The position numbers and the translations under genes are program-made. Shown one piece after another: positions 10,583 to 23,384 of a stretch of 64,000 nucleotides of DNA (the first letter of the stretch is position 1; the number at the start of each line of letters is the position of its first letter). The notes under the pieces were generated by a model that was given only the letters and a program-made list of their open reading frames with translations, was not told the origin of the DNA and did not search any database. This DNA is from Rhizomys pruinosus (taxonomy: Eukaryota > Chordata > Mammalia > Rodentia > Spalacidae): NCBI GenBank assembly GCA_009823505.1, contig VZQC01009557.1:9783-73782 (forward strand). The letters are read 5' to 3'.

Positions 10583-12790
10583 ACCCCAGATAGTTCATGA
10601 AGTGATAGCTTCCATTTCTCTAATAAATACATGAGATAAATCAACTAATAAAGGAAAAAGTTTCTGCAGGGTTCTGTCCATGGGGTTAAAGTTAATCTGT
10701 GTTACTTGATGAGCATATTATGGTAGACAGCACATAATGGAGCAGAAGAGTAAATAAAGCGACTAGATCTCAAAGGCATGTCCCCAGTCAGCTCAACACC
10801 TCCTAGAGGACTCCACCTCCTAAATGGTCTGCCATCTCCCAGCAGCACCGCTAAGTAGTGCCAATCTTTTAAACATGGTTGTAGGTAGAGGCAGGCAACC
10901 TGTGGCTTTATTGTTTTAAATTTCCTGTCTGTGGTTCTTACCTGATTCTGCCCCTAGGTGAGAATGGTTTTTATCAACTTGTGACTCCCTCATGACCCAA
11001 ACACATGATGTGTCGTGAAACACTACGAGTGATGTATACATGGGGTGTGAGGCAGAGGTTTAGGATTGACTGAGATGATATCATTTTGTCTATATAAAGA
11101 ATGACCATGTGACGAGATTCCGTCCGTTATTTTTCACCATGTGTAATTAAGCCCATCAGGATGTGTGTGCGTGCTAGTTTAGTAAGAAGCCTGGCTGGAG
11201 AGAACCAGTCTAGTGCCAGCCTTTGAAGTCCAGCATCAGAGCCAACAGCACAATGACTGGTGTGAGTGGTGAGTCTGTGTGGGCGTACATAGACTGAGGA
11301 GTGCTGATCAAGCGTCATTCTGAGAGGTCCAGCAGTGGGTGAATGGGTCACTGCCTGGTGCAGGTGTTAGATGCTAACAGATGGGCTAGAGAAACGGTAT
11401 CAGCCGCTAGTCTGTGAAGTTGGCAGGTAGCCGCAGGTGGCTGTCTTTTCCCTTTTTCCTATAATCCAGCAGACACTGTTTGTGTCTCCAACTGTGGGAG
11501 AGTGCTAACCACCATGACTTTGGGAACAATTGGGATCAAAACAGAGCCATGGTGAGATACAAATTTAAAAACCTTTTTAATTGGAAGGATGGCAAAATGG
11601 GTTAATGCGTTAAAAGCACTGCTGCATCTAAAGGAGGACCCAGTCCAATTCACCAGCAAACAAATGGGTGGCTAACTATATAGTCCATAACTCAGTTAAA
11701 GGGCGCCAACAATTCTATTCTGACCTGTAATAAATTGAAAAACACCAGGTGAACTTACAGAAAAGTTACATATGTTGGAAGCAATACATTAATATGATAA
11801 AAAATAAAAAAAAAATAAAAAAAACTTTTATTGAAATACAAATTTAGCTGAGCCTATTGCATTTTAACTTTCTGAGTTTTTGCCTGAAAGGAGACCAATA
11901 ACAGAATAAAGAAAATGGTTCAAGAAGTAAAGATCGAGTTACCCCTTAATAAGCAAGGATTGGGATGTTCAAAAATTACTACCTCATGTGTATGCTGATC
12001 AGTAGTCAGAGAGCTGATCAGAGAAAGTTATGAAGCTCAAAACCATGAGGACGCTGAGTATCAACCTCACAGGAATGGAGTTTGCTTTGCTGACAACGGT
12101 GAATAGGAAAGATTGTCTGTAAGTTGCCCGTTTTGACCCCTTTAAAAGAAACAGTGGCAGTAAGAATCAATTTTATGGTTTAGGTCTTCCACAGAAAAGC
12201 CCTTTTCAGATTTTATAGGGCTTTTTGCTTCAATAAGATCCCATTTTCCTTTTTACGTTTTTCCTCGGGTTTTTACAGTCCTCCTTTGTTCATGGTAAGA
12301 AATGATGATGGCTCGAGGTTCAGGAATGTGCAACAAATAAGATTTTCTATTACTGCCGAATAAATGAAAATCTAGATGGTGTAGAAATTGACAAATACCA
12401 AACAATAGACTTTTAACCACATTTATATGAAGGAACTTGCTGCACTTCAGTGCAAATTACAAGCCATCCTTCCCAGCTCTTTAGAATGTAAGGCCTGCCA
12501 AGAGCTAATTAACTGCTCTGACAGCAGGAAGAGGGAGCAGCATAAGGCTTAGTTTCTGAATGACTGTGAGGTATTTAATTTGAATAAAAGGAGAACCACA
12601 AACTGGCATGTGCAGGAGCTGGCAGGAAGACATGGGATGACCATCTGGAAGCTTCACTGCAAATGTATACAGAAGTAAACGTTTCAAAGTACAGGGCAGC
12701 TTTGGGAAGCAGGGAACAAATGGCCAGCTATTGCAGTTGCATTGATACTATTCACCCAGTAGGGGCTAGTTTTTCCCTAGATAGCTTTCT
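10583..12790. other. mostly unique DNA with one old-repeat hint
   Basis: Around 10790-10880, 'ggactccacctcctaaatgg' and 'ccatctcccagcagcacc' resemble a rodent dispersed repeat whose name I do not recall. 11795-11825 is A-rich. Several short ORFs on both strands show no family features. No splice-supported exon is visible. Confidence 0.4.
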
Positions 12791-12802
12791 ATGCCTGCGG
12801 AG

Positions 12803-12848
12803 GCGAGAGAGAGAGAGGAGAGAGAGAGACGAGAGAGAGAGAGAGACA
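12803..12848 (+). repeat. (GA)n microsatellite
   Basis: Interrupted GA/GAGG/GACGA dinucleotide tract. The basic-acidic ORFs across it are artefacts of the repeat. Confidence 0.9.
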
Positions 12849-13498
12849 CTGAGGCTCAGTGCTCTGGAAGGAATAAATATATGGGTAGTTACTTGTCATT
12901 GAGTCTTTTCCGAAGTCTCACCCCACAGCTTGGCCTTCCTCTCTTGAGTTTCTTCAGCTCTGGTTTATTATGTGGCTTATCTCTGATTCCATTCTGAATT
13001 GATATGGAATGAAAAGACCCCATTCTGTCTTTCCTACACAAGGGTCTTGAATCCTGTGTGTACTTGAAACCAGTACACACTAAGATGGATGGCGGGTTGT
13101 CCTATCTATGTCAGCTACCTGAACACTCTCCTTTCTAGACCATTCCTCCAGAGAGTCCCTGACCTTAGTGGGTTAGGATAGGATGACCCGCCTGCTGTGT
13201 GGAGGTTTGATAGTTTTTTCCACAGCTGGTTTGCCTTACAGGCTATGTACACATGTGTACCTAGATCTACACACGAAAGACACTCTGTCAATAACTCTAA
13301 TATTTTACAGCACATACAAGATTTCCCTTTTAAAAAAATAGTACCACATAACTTTAAGTAGTGCTTATGAAACATTTTAAGTATACTTTTAAAGTATACA
13401 AGAAAAAGGAAGTCTCCATAATCATCGTCACCACACAGCAGATGGAGACAGAAGGGCCTCTGCTGCGTGAGAGAGTTGTGGATTGCGCAACAGTGGTG
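12849..13498. other. unique DNA beside the L1 3' end
   Basis: Contains a 135-codon minus-strand ORF at 13115-13522. Its 5' end lies in the L1 tail and it shows no family features, so I treat it as chance. Confidence 0.4.
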
Positions 13499-13499
13499 G

Positions 13500-15246
13500 T
13501 ATTGACTCTTTGTGAATTTCATACATAATTGTCAAAGTAAGTTCAGGCATATCTCCCCTTCACTTCAACACAACCCCACCCCAACCGAGATCTGCATTCT
13601 GCCATGACTGTCCTTCATATCTCTCTCAGCCAAAGTTTTTTTTTTCCATTTTTTATGCTATAAGTGATAATCCATGAGTACCAGCATTCCTTCCATGTAT
13701 AACCAATTTGCAGGCTTTGTGCCCAAACACCACACGGCCCCACCTTCCAGCGGGGGTCGTTGGCGGGTTGTATGTTCAATCAGGTTAATCAAATGAGGGT
13801 CCAGGGAATACATTGCTGTTAGTTTCACCCTTACCCCCCATCGCAGCCCTTACATTTCTATCATGCCCCCTCTTCCGCCGATTCTCCCTGGGCTTAGAAA
13901 AGGGGCACAAGTGGATGAGATGGCAGAACAGTCCACTCTCTCTGAGCTTTTGTCTTGGATTCTGGCTAATTCTGGCTGTTTCCTTTCATGGGCGACAGGT
14001 CTGTCCAGGAATAACCTTTCGATCTACTAATGAAAACAAGCAATTAGATATATAGTGTTTAAACAGCATTCATTAATAGTTCTGGTAGGTTACTTTGTTA
14101 TAACCTATATGTTTAGATGCGCTGTTGATCCACGAAACTACATTTTTCCCGTTAAATATGACGGGGTCTTATTGTGGCTTATGATATCTCCTAAACTGTA
14201 GAGAATGTAAGCTTGTGGATCAGCCATGGGTCATTCCTCCAAGTAGAGAGCCAAAAGCAAATTAGATTTGGGATATTACAGGCATATGGCTGCCTCTGCT
14301 GCCCATTCTTTCCAGGCAGGTGAGGTGTAGCTGGTGCTGACGGTGGAGTCTTCTGGACGCCAAGGAGACCCGTATTTGTTTTGTTGGTTTAGTGGCCCTT
14401 GGTAACACTCTCTTGCATTCCAGGGGCGATCTGTACACGTGCATGTGTGGTCTCAATGCATCTTGTCCATGTTAACATCAGGTCTGCAGCAGCAGGGCCT
14501 ATCGCCTCTCTTCCTGAAGGGTATCCAAGTTTGGAGGCAAGGAGCCTTACTTTTGTGGGACCTTAGATCCCCTGGCCAACATCTCCCTGGTGGAATAATC
14601 CATTACTGATGTCAGAGCTCTGTATGATATATTTTGATTAAGCGCATAGTTTAAGTTACTTTCGCGTTATATTTGGTTCTGAACAGAGAGTAATTCCTTT
14701 TCACAGTTCTATGTCTCTTTTCCATAAAAGGCAGTTCAGTTTACCAGCTTTTATAAGAGTTACCTCTATAATCGTTGTCTCCAATTTACAGTTGGAGAGA
14801 AACCCCATCATCGTCATATTCTCTTGTTCTGGGGGGGAGCAAGAAAGTCATATCAAAACCTTTGTGGCACATAGAAAGTAAGTTTCATCAGGATCCACTA
14901 TAATAGTTGTTACAACAGTGAATTCTATCTCCATTTAACTCGGAGGCATTACCGTTTTTTTTTATCCGCGTCTGTAAACCGCTGTTGTTTAATATACACA
15001 TATTTACTTTTACTAAGTTATAAAACACCCCGTATCCTGTAGACAGTGTCTAGGCAAAACTGGTCACTGTTGAACTCATGTCCATTAAACTCTGCATTAA
15101 TCGAATATACTCCAGTGTCCCTCACCCACCCTCTACCCCCTTCCCATATTCACTCATTCGGTCCATTTTTCGATGCAGTCTTTCTCTGTTGTGTTTTTAC
15201 TCTGCATCCCTCTCCATGAGAAATTTTTATATCTGGGTATTGGTAC
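13500..15246 (-). repeat. L1 3'UTR, long form
   Basis: Its distal part (13500-14950) is homologous in reverse to 48030-49100 and 50530-51950. Shared landmarks include the complements of 'actcatttgatcaac', 'ggtttgggcacaacagcctg' and 'tcatggattatcacttatag'. The final stretch is G-rich on the sense strand, as in other L1 3'UTRs. It is longer than, and different from, the 3'UTR at 61350-61730, so several L1 subfamilies coexist here. Confidence 0.75.
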
Positions 15247-18200
15247 TAGCATCACATATGAGGGGACACATTTGTCGTTTGTTTCTTCTGGGACTGTGTT
15301 ACTTCTACTTAACATAATGTCTTCCAGCTCATCCATTTACCTGCAAAAGTTCATGACGTGTCCCTCTTTACCGTTTTCTGCATAGAACTCATTTTATACA
15401 TGTACCCATTTTCTCTATCCACTCGTCAGTTGAGTGGCACCTGGGATGCGTTCCAGCTTTTTGCTATTGTGAACAGCAGAGTGCAATAAACAAGCTGTGC
15501 ATGTTATCTTTGCAGTAAGATGTGTCTTTGGGGTCTATACCCAGGAGTGGTATGACTGGGTCAAAATGGCAAGCTCATTTTGAGTCTTATAAGGTTCTCC
15601 ACACTGTTCATAGTGGATGTACAAGTTACATTCCCAACCACCAATGGATGAGTGTTCACCTTTCTCCAACCTCTTCCAGCACTTGGTATCATTTGTGCTC
15701 TTGATCCTAGCCAGTCTTCATTGGAGTAAGGTGATATCTTAAAGTGGTTTTAATTTGCATTTCCTTAATTATTCAGAGAGCTGAACACTTTAAGATGTTT
15801 CTCGGCCATCTCTATTTCCTCCGCTGTAAGTCTCTATTCAGATCTTGCTCCATCTTTTGAGTGTTTTCATTTGTTTCTCTTTCTTCTTTGTTTTGAGTAG
15901 CTGTATAATCTGGAGATTAATGCTTTGTCAGCTTGTCTGCAGTGAAGGTTTCTCCCACTCTGTGGGTTTTCCTCTCACTTCCTTGATTGTTGGGGTGGGG
16001 ATCAGAAGCTTTTGAGGTTAAGGAGATCCCATTTTGTCAATTTTTGATCTTATTTCCTTGTGCAGCTGCTGTCTAAAAAAGATTTAGAAAGTCTTCCTAC
16101 AACTATGTCTTATAATCTGCTGCCAAGCTTCTCTTCTATCACCTCCAGAGTTTGGGGTTTCACGTTGACGTTTTTGATCCATCTGGAATCGAATTTTGTA
16201 CAGGGTGAGAGACGGGTAGTGGTTTAAGTTCATGTTCTGCAGTGGTGATCCAATTTTGCCACCACCACTTCTGAAGATGCTGTCTTTCCTCATTGTGTCT
16301 TCTTGGCCCCCCTTGTCAAATAAGAGAAGGCTGAATGCATGAATGTAAGAGCTCGATTTCGGCTCTTCAGTTTTTCCACTGGTCAACTGGTCTATTTTTG
16401 TGCCTAGTACCAGGCTGTTTTTTATGACTATTAGCCCTGTCGATAGTTGATATATCTGGTATCGCGATCCCCCCTGTATTTCTTTCTTTCTCATCGGCGT
16501 TGCTTTGGCTATATTCGGGGTTTTCTTTTGTTTTTCCAAATGAAATTGAGGACTTTTTTTTCCACTGCCTGTGAAGAATTCTTGGGGATTTGAGTGATTG
16601 GATTGCATTAAAATTTACACTAGTTTGGGTAGGATGCACATTTTACTATATTTTTTTTTAAAAATCAATGAGAATGGGATGGTTTGTCCATATTATGGTT
16701 GTGTCTTCTCATTTACTTTCAGGGGTTTAAAATTTTTAGTTGTAGAGATCCTTGGTGTCCTTGGCTAAGTTTGTTCCTAGGAATTTATTTTATGTTCTTT
16801 GTGGTTATTGTGTGTGGGAAGGGCTCCTTGTAGTCTTTCTTCAGTTGCTTGTTGTTGGTGTAAAGAAAGGCTACTGATTTTTCCTAGATTTATTTTGTAT
16901 CTGCACTCCCCCATAGCTCTTACTCGTTTCTAGGAGTTTCCTGAAACTCCTAGAAGTTCTTACCATCCCTTAAGTAAACAAACAAACAAAAAAAAAAAAA
17001 AAGGGATAGCTTGACTTCCTTTTTCCCTCGCAACTCACTTTAATTCCTTTCTTGCCTTATTGCCCTGGCAAGGGTTTTCACAAACACTATTTTGAAAAGG
17101 AGTGGTGACAGGGGGCAGCTTGCCCGATGTTCCTACCTTTAGGGAAATGCTTCTGTCATTCCCATTTAGGATGATATTGGTTCAGGGTTCTCTGTATATG
17201 GCTTTGCACTTACATTGTAGGAATGCCCCTTCAGACCAATTCACTCCAGGACTTTAAACATGAAAGGCTGCTGGATTTTGTCAAAGGGCTTTTCAGCATC
17301 AATTGAGATGATGGTGTGGTTTTTGTCTTCAATCAATTGATATGTTGATGATGTTTATTGCATTTTGTATGTTGAACCATACCTGCATCTCTGGTATGAA
17401 TCCAATTGTTCATGATGGATGATTTTTTTGATGTGAGTTTGTATGCGGTTTGCCAGAATCATGTTTAGAATTTGCATTGTGTTCATTAGGGAGATGGTCT
17501 CTATAGGTTCTCCTTTTGGTTGTATCTTCCCCTGGCGTTTCGGTATAGCTTAATGCTGGTTCATAGAAGGATTCTGGGAGAAGTCCCTCGTTGTCCCTCT
17601 GAACAATTTAAGTAGTAATGTTGTAAGTCTTTATGAAATATATTATAGAATTCTGCAGTGAAACCGTCTGGGCATGGCATTTTTTGGTTGGGAGGCTCTC
17701 TGCTTATTACATCTTCGATTTCTTCCTGTACTATTGGTCGTTACCCGAGTCGATCTCTTCTTGGTTGTTGAGCTTTGGTGATTCCCAGGATTTCAGATAT
17801 TTCATCCATTTCCTCTAGGTTTTCAAACTTAGTAGAATCTAAGTTTTTGAAGTAGTCCCGTTATAATTGTTTGAATCTTTTCATTGTCTGTTGTTATATT
17901 CCCTCTTTCGTCACAGATTCTATGATTTGGAGTTGTTCCCTCTTTCTTTTGGTTCACTGGTCTAGAGGTCAGTCTATCTTATTTATTCTCTCAAAGAGCC
18001 AACTTTGGATTCATTGATTTTTTTGTCTGGTTTTCTTTGTTTCTCTATTTTCATTGATCTCTGCTCTGATTTTGTTATTTCTTTCTTGTCTGCTCCGTTT
18101 AGGGTTCATTTGTTGTTGTCTCTTCATAGTATTTTTAGTTGCAGTGTTAGACATTCACTTGTGTTCTTTCTGGTTTTTTTTAATGTAGGGCACTTATGAG

Positions 18201-19430
18201 CTATAAACTTCCCTCTTAGGATTTGCTTTTAAAGTGTCCCATAGTTTTGCTGTGTTGTTTTATCATTGTCATTCAGTTCCAGTTCCAGGAATGTTTTTAT
18301 TTCTTTTATTTATTTCTCCTTGACCCACTCATTATTCAGGAGGGTGTTGTTTTAGTCTCTCATGTGTTCCTGTAGTTTGTAGTGGTTTAATTCTGGTGTT
18401 GCTAATGAGTTTTATTGCACCGTGGTTGATTAAATGCATGAGATTATTTCAATATTTTTCTATTTGTTGAGTTTTTTCCTGTTTTCCAGTAGTCCCAGTT
18501 ATATGGTCTATTTTGGAGAATGTTCCATTTGGTGCTGAGTAGAAAGTATTGAGTAGAATGTATTCTCTGGTGTTTTGGGTGAATAATCGTAACGATGTCT
18601 GTGAAGGTCCATTTGGTGATTGTGTCATTTAGTTCAGATGTAATCTCTGTTTATCCTTTGTCCTGTTGGATCTGTCTAGGGGACTTAATGGGGTAATGAA
18701 ATCCCCTAGTATGTGCGCTGGGGTTAATCTGTGCCTTTGAGATCCTGGAGGGATTTTTTTTATTAAAGTTTGGTGATCCAGGGTTTGGTGCATATATGTT
18801 TGATTGTGAAATCTTCAATCATGTGGATTGTTCCTTTGATAAAGATGTATGGCCCTCTTCATCGATCATCATTTATATAGATTTCTTTCTTTGGTTGTGG
18901 GAAGTTATTTTGTGCTTATACTCTGGAATTAAGCACAGCTTTTTTTTTGGTAGCATTTGCTTGAAATACTCTTCTTCTCATCCCCTTTCCCTTAATGTGA
19001 TGCCTATCTTAAGAGATCTGAGAATGGGTTTCCTTGATAGAACAGAATACTAGATGGTTGCTTTGTTCCTTAAATCCATTCCGAGTGTATGCTCTTTTTA
19101 TTGGGCGGAGTTTAGACCATTATATTTAAGCGCTACTATTATGAGATAGAGTGTTGATAACCCTCAAATTTCACTCTATTATATCATTGGATACTCCTGT
19201 TCTGACTTATAATGACATCCTACATAGGTATTAATGTTATTATGATTAAGTATTATTATTCGAGATGATATAGGGATTAGATATGATCCTGTCTCATTAC
19301 GAGCATATTGAAATTGATATAACAGTATATCATTAATGAGAGTATGGATTTTCCAGATAGGTATCATTCATAACCCCATCCCCAATCGTTTTATTTTGTT
19401 TATGTCATCGAAGATTTTTCTCTCAGTCCT
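15247..19430 (-). pseudogene. L1 ORF2 (endonuclease-reverse transcriptase), broken
   Basis: In intact elements ORF2p nicks target DNA and primes cDNA synthesis. On the minus strand the C-terminal end lies at 15247-15700, the C-terminal region at 16084-16608 (174 codons open), the RT fingers and palm at about 16940-17500, the EN-RT linker at about 17840-18200 and the endonuclease further right. The RT motif that should read Phe-Ala-Asp-Asp falls at 16976-17002 but is replaced by a T-run and (GTTT)n on the sense strand. Multiple frameshifts and stops occur. The exact start codon is not resolved; the right-hand boundary is approximate. Confidence 0.8.
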
Positions 19431-19943
19431 TCAACTTAATCGACATTTTTGCTGGGTATAAGTATTCTGGGTTGGCATCCGTAGTCCTTAACACTCTCCG
19501 GGGATGTTGCTCCATGTTCTTCTTGCTTTATGGATTTGAGGCGAGAAGTCAGTTGTGATTCCTGATGGGTTTCCCTTTGATTATGTGCACTTGTTTTTTC
19601 TTTTCTTGTATGCTCTCAGAATTTCTGTTCTCTGTTTTGGGGCAAATAGCTTTTTAATTTATTGACCTCATGGCGTGGGGTGTTTTTTTCTGATCTTGTC
19701 TATTTGAGTCCTATGTGCTTGATTGTATTCTTGTATGGGTCTGGTAGGCTGATTTTTAGTTTGGGGAAAATTTTTCATGGCTATTATTCTGGGTTGAGTC
19801 TGATGAATCCTATTTTTCTTGATATTTTTCTCCTTCCTTTATTCCTAAAATGCAGAGGTTTGATCTTTCATAGTGTACCACATTCCCTGATTGTTCCCAT
19901 TTTGTCGTATTTTATAAAAGTTTATTTGCATAATCTTTATTTG

Positions 19944-20040
<97 letters not shown>

Positions 20041-20607
20041 CTTTCCTTTCTTCTTGATTATATGTGTGCTCTAATTCCTTTTTCGTTCTATCCTGTGTTT
20101 TCTTTAGTACTACCTCCATTTCCTTTTTGAACTTTTTTTTTTTTTTTTTTTATTTTTTATTTTGTTTTATCTTCTATTTTTTTGCTCCTTACTTCGTTGG
20201 TTGCTTCCTTTTTCAGTGTTCTGACTTCCTTTCAGGAGTTTTGTTTTTTTTCTCCTCTACAGTTCTCTTTGTGGAGTTTGGTCGGTCAATGTTCCTTTAT
20301 TTCTTTCTTCCGACAAATTTGTCATTTGTATCTCCTCTAGAGTCCTTTTTGAGTTTTCATTATCTCGTCTTTCAGTTCTCTGTATTTCTTGTATTTTTTC
20401 CTCATTCTAAGTTTTTTCTGGAGTTTAGTCAAATCTGTTACTTTTATAGTGGTCTTTCTGATGGTTGTCGATGTATCCCTCTAGTCATGTTTTTGAGTTT
20501 TTCATTTTTCCCTCTTTAGTTCTCTGAATTCTCTTTATGTTCTTTAATTTTCTGCATAGGTCTGCAATAAGTGTTTCTCTAAGATCTGTTCTTTGTGTCT
20601 CCTCCAT
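19431..20607 (-). pseudogene. L1 ORF1 (RNA-binding chaperone), broken
   Basis: ORF1p coats L1 RNA as a coiled-coil trimer. A minus-strand ATG at 20607 opens a lysine- and glutamate-rich frame beginning Met-Glu-Glu-Thr-Gln-Arg, consistent with the N-terminal and coiled-coil part, and the RRM and C-terminal parts lie leftwards. A 94-base T tract (19947-20040; A on the sense strand) interrupts the end of the coiled-coil region and would encode polylysine. The frame is lost repeatedly. The boundary with ORF2 is approximate. Confidence 0.6.
19947..20040 (+). repeat. 94-base poly(T) tract
   Basis: Uninterrupted T run inside the reversed L1 ORF1. All long polyphenylalanine or polylysine ORFs in this area come from it. 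Confidence 0.95.
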
Positions 20608-20944
20608 GGGGTTTCCATTGTAGCTATCTCATACTGGTTTGGTAGCGCTTGAAGCAGGATTTTCCTGTAGCTTTTCTCCGCATGTTGTCCCCTAGTGCGT
20701 CGTGTTCTGGATGCTGGGCTTCCCTTTTGTGGTTCAGATCAAAAATACCTTTTTACTATGTTACGGGAGATGGTTTTACTTCCCTCCTTTAGCTGTTTTT
20801 TTTTTTTTTTCTTTTTTTTTTTTCCTTTCCTCCTCCTTGTTCATAGAGTATTGACTTGTCTAAGTTTCGTATTTTTGGCAACCCTCTTCTCATTTTGCTC
20901 TGTAAGGTTCTTTCTCCAAGGAAAGGTACCACTTGGATTCTCAC

Positions 20945-21612
20945 CAATCTACGGGGGGGTATGCCTGACTAAAGCCCGCGCGGCGCCCGTCTGCACCAAG
21001 GTGAGGCCACTAGCTATACGGCCCCTCTTGGTCCCAGCAATAAAGAGACTAGGACGGTCTCCCCACGGAGGCAGCTCTACCTGGGTCAGAGGCGGCAGAT
21101 GCCTGCCGTGGTAACTACCCCCGCCCGCAGCCAGTGCGGAGCGCCACCACACCGGCGCTCTGTAAGTCCCTACGCACAAAGAGACTAAGGACAGTCCTGC
21201 CTCACAATAAGCCTACATTGCAAGCAGAGAAGCGGCAGATGCCTGCCAGTATCTATTACCGCGCGCACCAGGGGGCAGGCCACTAGCACTGGCCCCTCTG
21301 TCCAGCACAAAAGAGGACTAGGTATCCCGCCACCACGGCCTCGGTACCCGGTGACGGCAGAAGTCTGTGCCGATGTGTCTGCCCAGTAACTATCCCGCCT
21401 CACACAAAGGTGGCAGGCCACTCAATGGACACCTAAACGGCCCCCCATCTGGGTCTAGCACACAAGGCACTAGACTGTCCCGCCCACGGTCTCCTACCTG
21501 CGGCAGAGGCCGGAGATGCCTGCCCAGGTAATACTCCTGCCCGCACCAAGCCGCATGCAGGCACTAGCACCATCAAGGCCCCTCTTTGGTCCCAGCACCA
21601 CTCAGATCTGCC
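20945..21612 (-). promoter_or_regulatory. monomeric L1 5'UTR promoter, about 138-bp units
   Basis: About 4.7 tandem GC-rich monomers. The anchor 'cagatgcctgcc' occurs at 21096 and 21236, a damaged copy follows near 21370, and 'gagatgcctgcc' lies at 21512, giving spacings of about 140 and 276/2. The 'cagcac' segment recurs near 21032, 21304, 21447 and 21592. In mouse, comparable monomer arrays form the L1 promoter and strength rises with copy number. The monomer differs from the mouse A, Tf and Gf types as I remember them. Confidence 0.8.
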
Positions 21613-23384
21613 CCATTTAACGGATAATTATTTTTTTAAAGGAATATAAAACTGCCATATATGCTGGTAAGTTGCATTCCCATCTTTTACCCTCCCCTAG
21701 AGTCCACTATGGTGATGGTAGTGAGGACCATTTTTATGTTCGCTTTGGAGCTTCTACAGAATGAATAAGTTCAACCGTAAATAATGCTTCTGAGTTTTCA
21801 AAGTTTATATGTTTGAAATCCTTCTGCACATCTTACAACTTATTTCTTCCCATTTTTATGGTTGTCTATTCTTGAGAAACAAGATGGGCACAGGAGATGT
21901 GTACAAAGATTCATTGAATCTCTGTGCATTCTCATAAAAACAAGAACTGAAAACAACCCAGATGTACATCGAAATGCTTGTAACTTTACTGTTTACATGA
22001 TTTATTCATTCCATGACTCTATCATTAGCTCATTGAGTTGAAATCGAATCAACAAGAGGAACTACATCTATGGATTTAGGGGTTTAATGCATTTTTAGGC
22101 TAAAGATAGAATTGAGAAGCATACCAAGTGATTTTTTTTTTTTAGTGGAATAGGGACTTTTCTGGTTTTTCTTTTTAAAGACCTTGATCAAAATATTGGA
22201 TGATTTAAACCTGAACTCTTTTTTTAGTGCTATCATTAGCTTACCTGTTCAGTACCCCCAGCTTATATTTAGAATTCAGCAATGTTTTAGAAGAAATAGG
22301 AAGGGTTTAATTAGACAAATTAAATCTAACCATTGACAAACTGTCATTTTAGTCTCTGGCACTGACTTAGCTAAAATGTCAGGACAAAGGATGGTATGTC
22401 TGTCTTTTATTCCTGAACAATTGTTCCCACTTGCAACATTTGCATAGAGCTATCAGACCAAGAGTGCCTTTCAGAATCTTACTCTTTCTAATTCTTCTGT
22501 ACCATCAAGTTATTGCTAGAAAGACTTTGGAGAACTCATTTGTATTCATACTAGAATTTCCAAATTGGCAGCTCTAACCACCACAGCATTTGAACTGCCT
22601 TCTATAGATGACAGTAAATTACTTTCAATATTACCTCTAGACTATTAAAGCTACAGGAGTAGTAGAATGAAGCATGTGTGCATATTGCTACCATCAGTAG
22701 GTACTCAACTCATCAATCAAATTACCAAGATTGCTCACAGTATTTCGAGACCAAAAGGGTCTCATAAGGTAAGTGGTAAACATTGTAAATAAGTTAGATT
22801 TAATATATATCAGGTAAATCTTTACTCAGTTGAAGCAAAGCAGGGAATGACTAAGTAAAACCTTTGTAGCTTGTAACCAAAGACATGGCAGGATTTGAGT
22901 TTCACAGAGTTCTTGGAATATGACAGGATAAATATGAACTACTATTGGTTGTTAACTGGCGCAGGAAGTGGTTTTTCCAACAATGAAAAATATATTGAGC
23001 CATATGTGGGTTGATGACGGAAATCCATCCTCTTTACCTGTATCCCAGCAATAGTGTGCGCCACCGCATACCCTCCGATGGTTGAGCCTTTATTGTAGTC
23101 CCTCGCATTAAGTTCTTTATGGTAGACCGTTTATCAGACTATTTGAGTTAGCACACAGATCCTCCTTATGTCCCCACAAATCGGTCAACTTTGAACCAAA
23201 GTATGCTACTATACTGCATCCCTAGATTACTACACAAGTCTGACACTGGTCAAAAATAATATCACAACAGACGAAAACATAATTGACCACGCATAATCAT
23301 CTGCAATGCTATACGTTTTAATTATTTCCCAACTTAGTAAGCAAAGCTCCTTATTTAAATGACAAATTTAAATATGTAGTTAAG
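21613..23384. other. anonymous DNA
   Basis: 21613-22990 is AT-rich with no named feature; 'gaaaacaacccagatgtaca' near 21951 may be a very old L1 relic. 23000-23340 has more CpGs ('gtgcgccaccgcatacc'), resembling the block at 3640-5770. Confidence 0.4.

Larger units (their letters stand above)
13500..21612 (-). mobile_element. near full-length L1 retrotransposon
   Basis: An autonomous non-LTR element read from right to left. In order: GC-rich 5'UTR with about five monomers (21612 to 20945), a tether, ORF1 from a start near 20607, ORF2 ending near 15247, and a long 3'UTR to about 13500. The total of about 8.1 kb exceeds the 6-7 kb usual in mouse because of the 3'UTR. Frames are interrupted by many small indels. 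No target-site duplication or clean poly(A) tail could be identified. The copy looks inactive as written, but part of the damage may be sequencing error. Confidence 0.9.

Noticed and set aside
13115..13522. 135-codon minus-strand ORF as a gene
   Set aside because: It has no recognisable domain, begins in the L1 tail, and is compatible with a chance ORF.
19662..20519. Hydrophobic Phe/Leu-rich ORFs as membrane proteins
   Set aside because: They are the antisense reading of a poly(A)- and Lys-rich L1 ORF1 with a 94-base homopolymer.
20945..21612. CpG island promoter of a host gene
   Set aside because: The CpG-rich DNA is a tandem monomer array at the 5' end of the minus-strand L1, which explains it fully.
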